From assembly GCF_029892105.1 (NCBI RefSeq), contig NZ_JARZAJ010000011.1, positions 163,793-227,792 on the forward strand: 64,000 nt of DNA. Direction: 5' to 3'. The notes under the pieces were generated by a model, which ran no database searches, was not told the DNA's origin, and was given only the letters and a program-made list of their open reading frames with translations. This document shows, piece by piece, positions 63,769-64,000 of the stretch. The DNA is from Kitasatospora sp. GP82. Lineage in GTDB: Bacteria; Actinomycetota; Actinomycetes; Streptomycetales; Streptomycetaceae. The translations under genes and the position numbers were made by a program. Positions within the stretch are counted from its first letter, which is position 1. Each line of letters begins with the position of its first letter.

Positions 63769-63800
63769 GGTGCGCCGGGGTCGGCGAGCCACCAGGCCCG

Positions 63801-63911
63801 GACCAGGCCGGCCATCTCGACGCGGTCAGCTCACCCGGAACGCTGGCAGCGGCCGATCTGGAGGCCGCACTGGACACCTATCTGGACCGGCTGCTGCCGG
63901 AGGTGGCATGA
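63801..63911 (+). pseudogene. C-terminal fragment of a regulator-like protein
   Basis: A plus-strand tail reads SSPGTLAAADLEAALDTYLD then RLLPEVA and stop at 63909. The amphipathic helix resembles the end of TetR-family regulators, but no start or DNA-binding domain is present. It begins where the ABC fragment is cut. Confidence 0.4.
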
Positions 63912-63915
63912 CGAA

Positions 63916-63941
63916 GGGCCCGGTGCGTGTGCACCGGGCCC
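63916..63941. terminator. Terminator hairpin
   Basis: GGGCCCGGTGC and GCACCGGGCCC pair around a 4-base loop; followed on the plus strand by a T/G-rich run. It lies between the regulator tail and the convergent gene at the right edge. Confidence 0.75.
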
Positions 63942-63971
63942 GTTCGTGTGGGTGTGTTTGTTGGGCATGGC

Positions 63972-64000
63972 TTAGTACCAGTGGTGGGCGGCCCAGAAGG
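63972..64000 (-). CDS. C-terminal end of a minus-strand gene cut by window edge
   Basis: Minus strand reads FWAAHHWY followed by TAA (63972-63974). Aromatic WxxxxWY ends are common in secreted cell-wall hydrolases (lytic transglycosylases) of streptomycetes, but only nine codons are visible, so the product is a guess. Confidence 0.35.

Overview
The DNA is very GC-rich, with GTG starts, ATGA/GTGA gene overlaps, TAT-type signal peptides, a SARP regulator and several SpoIIE-type phosphatases. This points to a chromosomal segment of a Streptomycetaceae actinobacterium (Streptomyces or Kitasatospora type). There is no rRNA, no CRISPR array and no intact mobile element. The only RNA gene seen is an initiator tRNA-fMet.

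Layout. 1-9.3 kb: truncated conserved protein, cystathionine beta-synthase-like enzyme, MBL hydrolase, a MarR/MFS pair with an operator, a TAT-exported flavin amine oxidase and an LLM-type oxidoreductase. 9.6-13.2 kb: three-gene succinate dehydrogenase (actinobacterial Sdh1 type). 13.4-16 kb: multicopper oxidase with a His-rich tail and a small secreted protein. 16.1-19.9 kb: sugar-type ABC importer. 20.1-24.1 kb: GAF/SpoIIE regulator and a cyclase-family hydrolase. 24.1-29.7 kb: transposase remnant and kdpFABC with a decapitated kdpD. 29.9-34.6 kb: carotenoid-dehydrogenase-like flavoprotein, membrane glycosyltransferase-like protein and a secreted C39-family protein.

34.8-38.8 kb is the most interesting part: a compact cluster of a JmjC/cupin oxygenase, an MFS exporter, a 54-residue peptide with three near-identical copies of (E/S)LVVNNCVxA(Y/F), and a YcaO enzyme. 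Two hairpins bracket the peptide gene. I read this as a RiPP pathway making a repeat-core peptide, and I do not recognise it as a described family.

39-50.6 kb: release factor 3, an unusual APC permease-SpoIIE phosphatase-ATPase fusion, GH15 glucan hydrolase, tRNA-fMet, DUF2127-type membrane protein, AfsR-like SARP regulator and a small secreted peptide. 50.9-57.2 kb: peptide/sulfur-type ABC importer operon behind a Cys-containing leader peptide, with a doubly deleted LLM monooxygenase gene beyond it. 57.2-64 kb: hsp18/regulator remnant, cold-shock protein with a structured 5' UTR, DEAD-box helicase, a junction of three truncated oxidoreductase genes, pirin, DoxX, and truncated ABC-exporter and regulator pieces.

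A recurring feature is abrupt gene truncation, often with two gene pieces meeting at one junction (kdpD, LLM, hsp18/regulator, AKR/NmrA/SDR, ABC/regulator tail). This suggests repeated small deletions, or possibly assembly problems that read mapping would expose.
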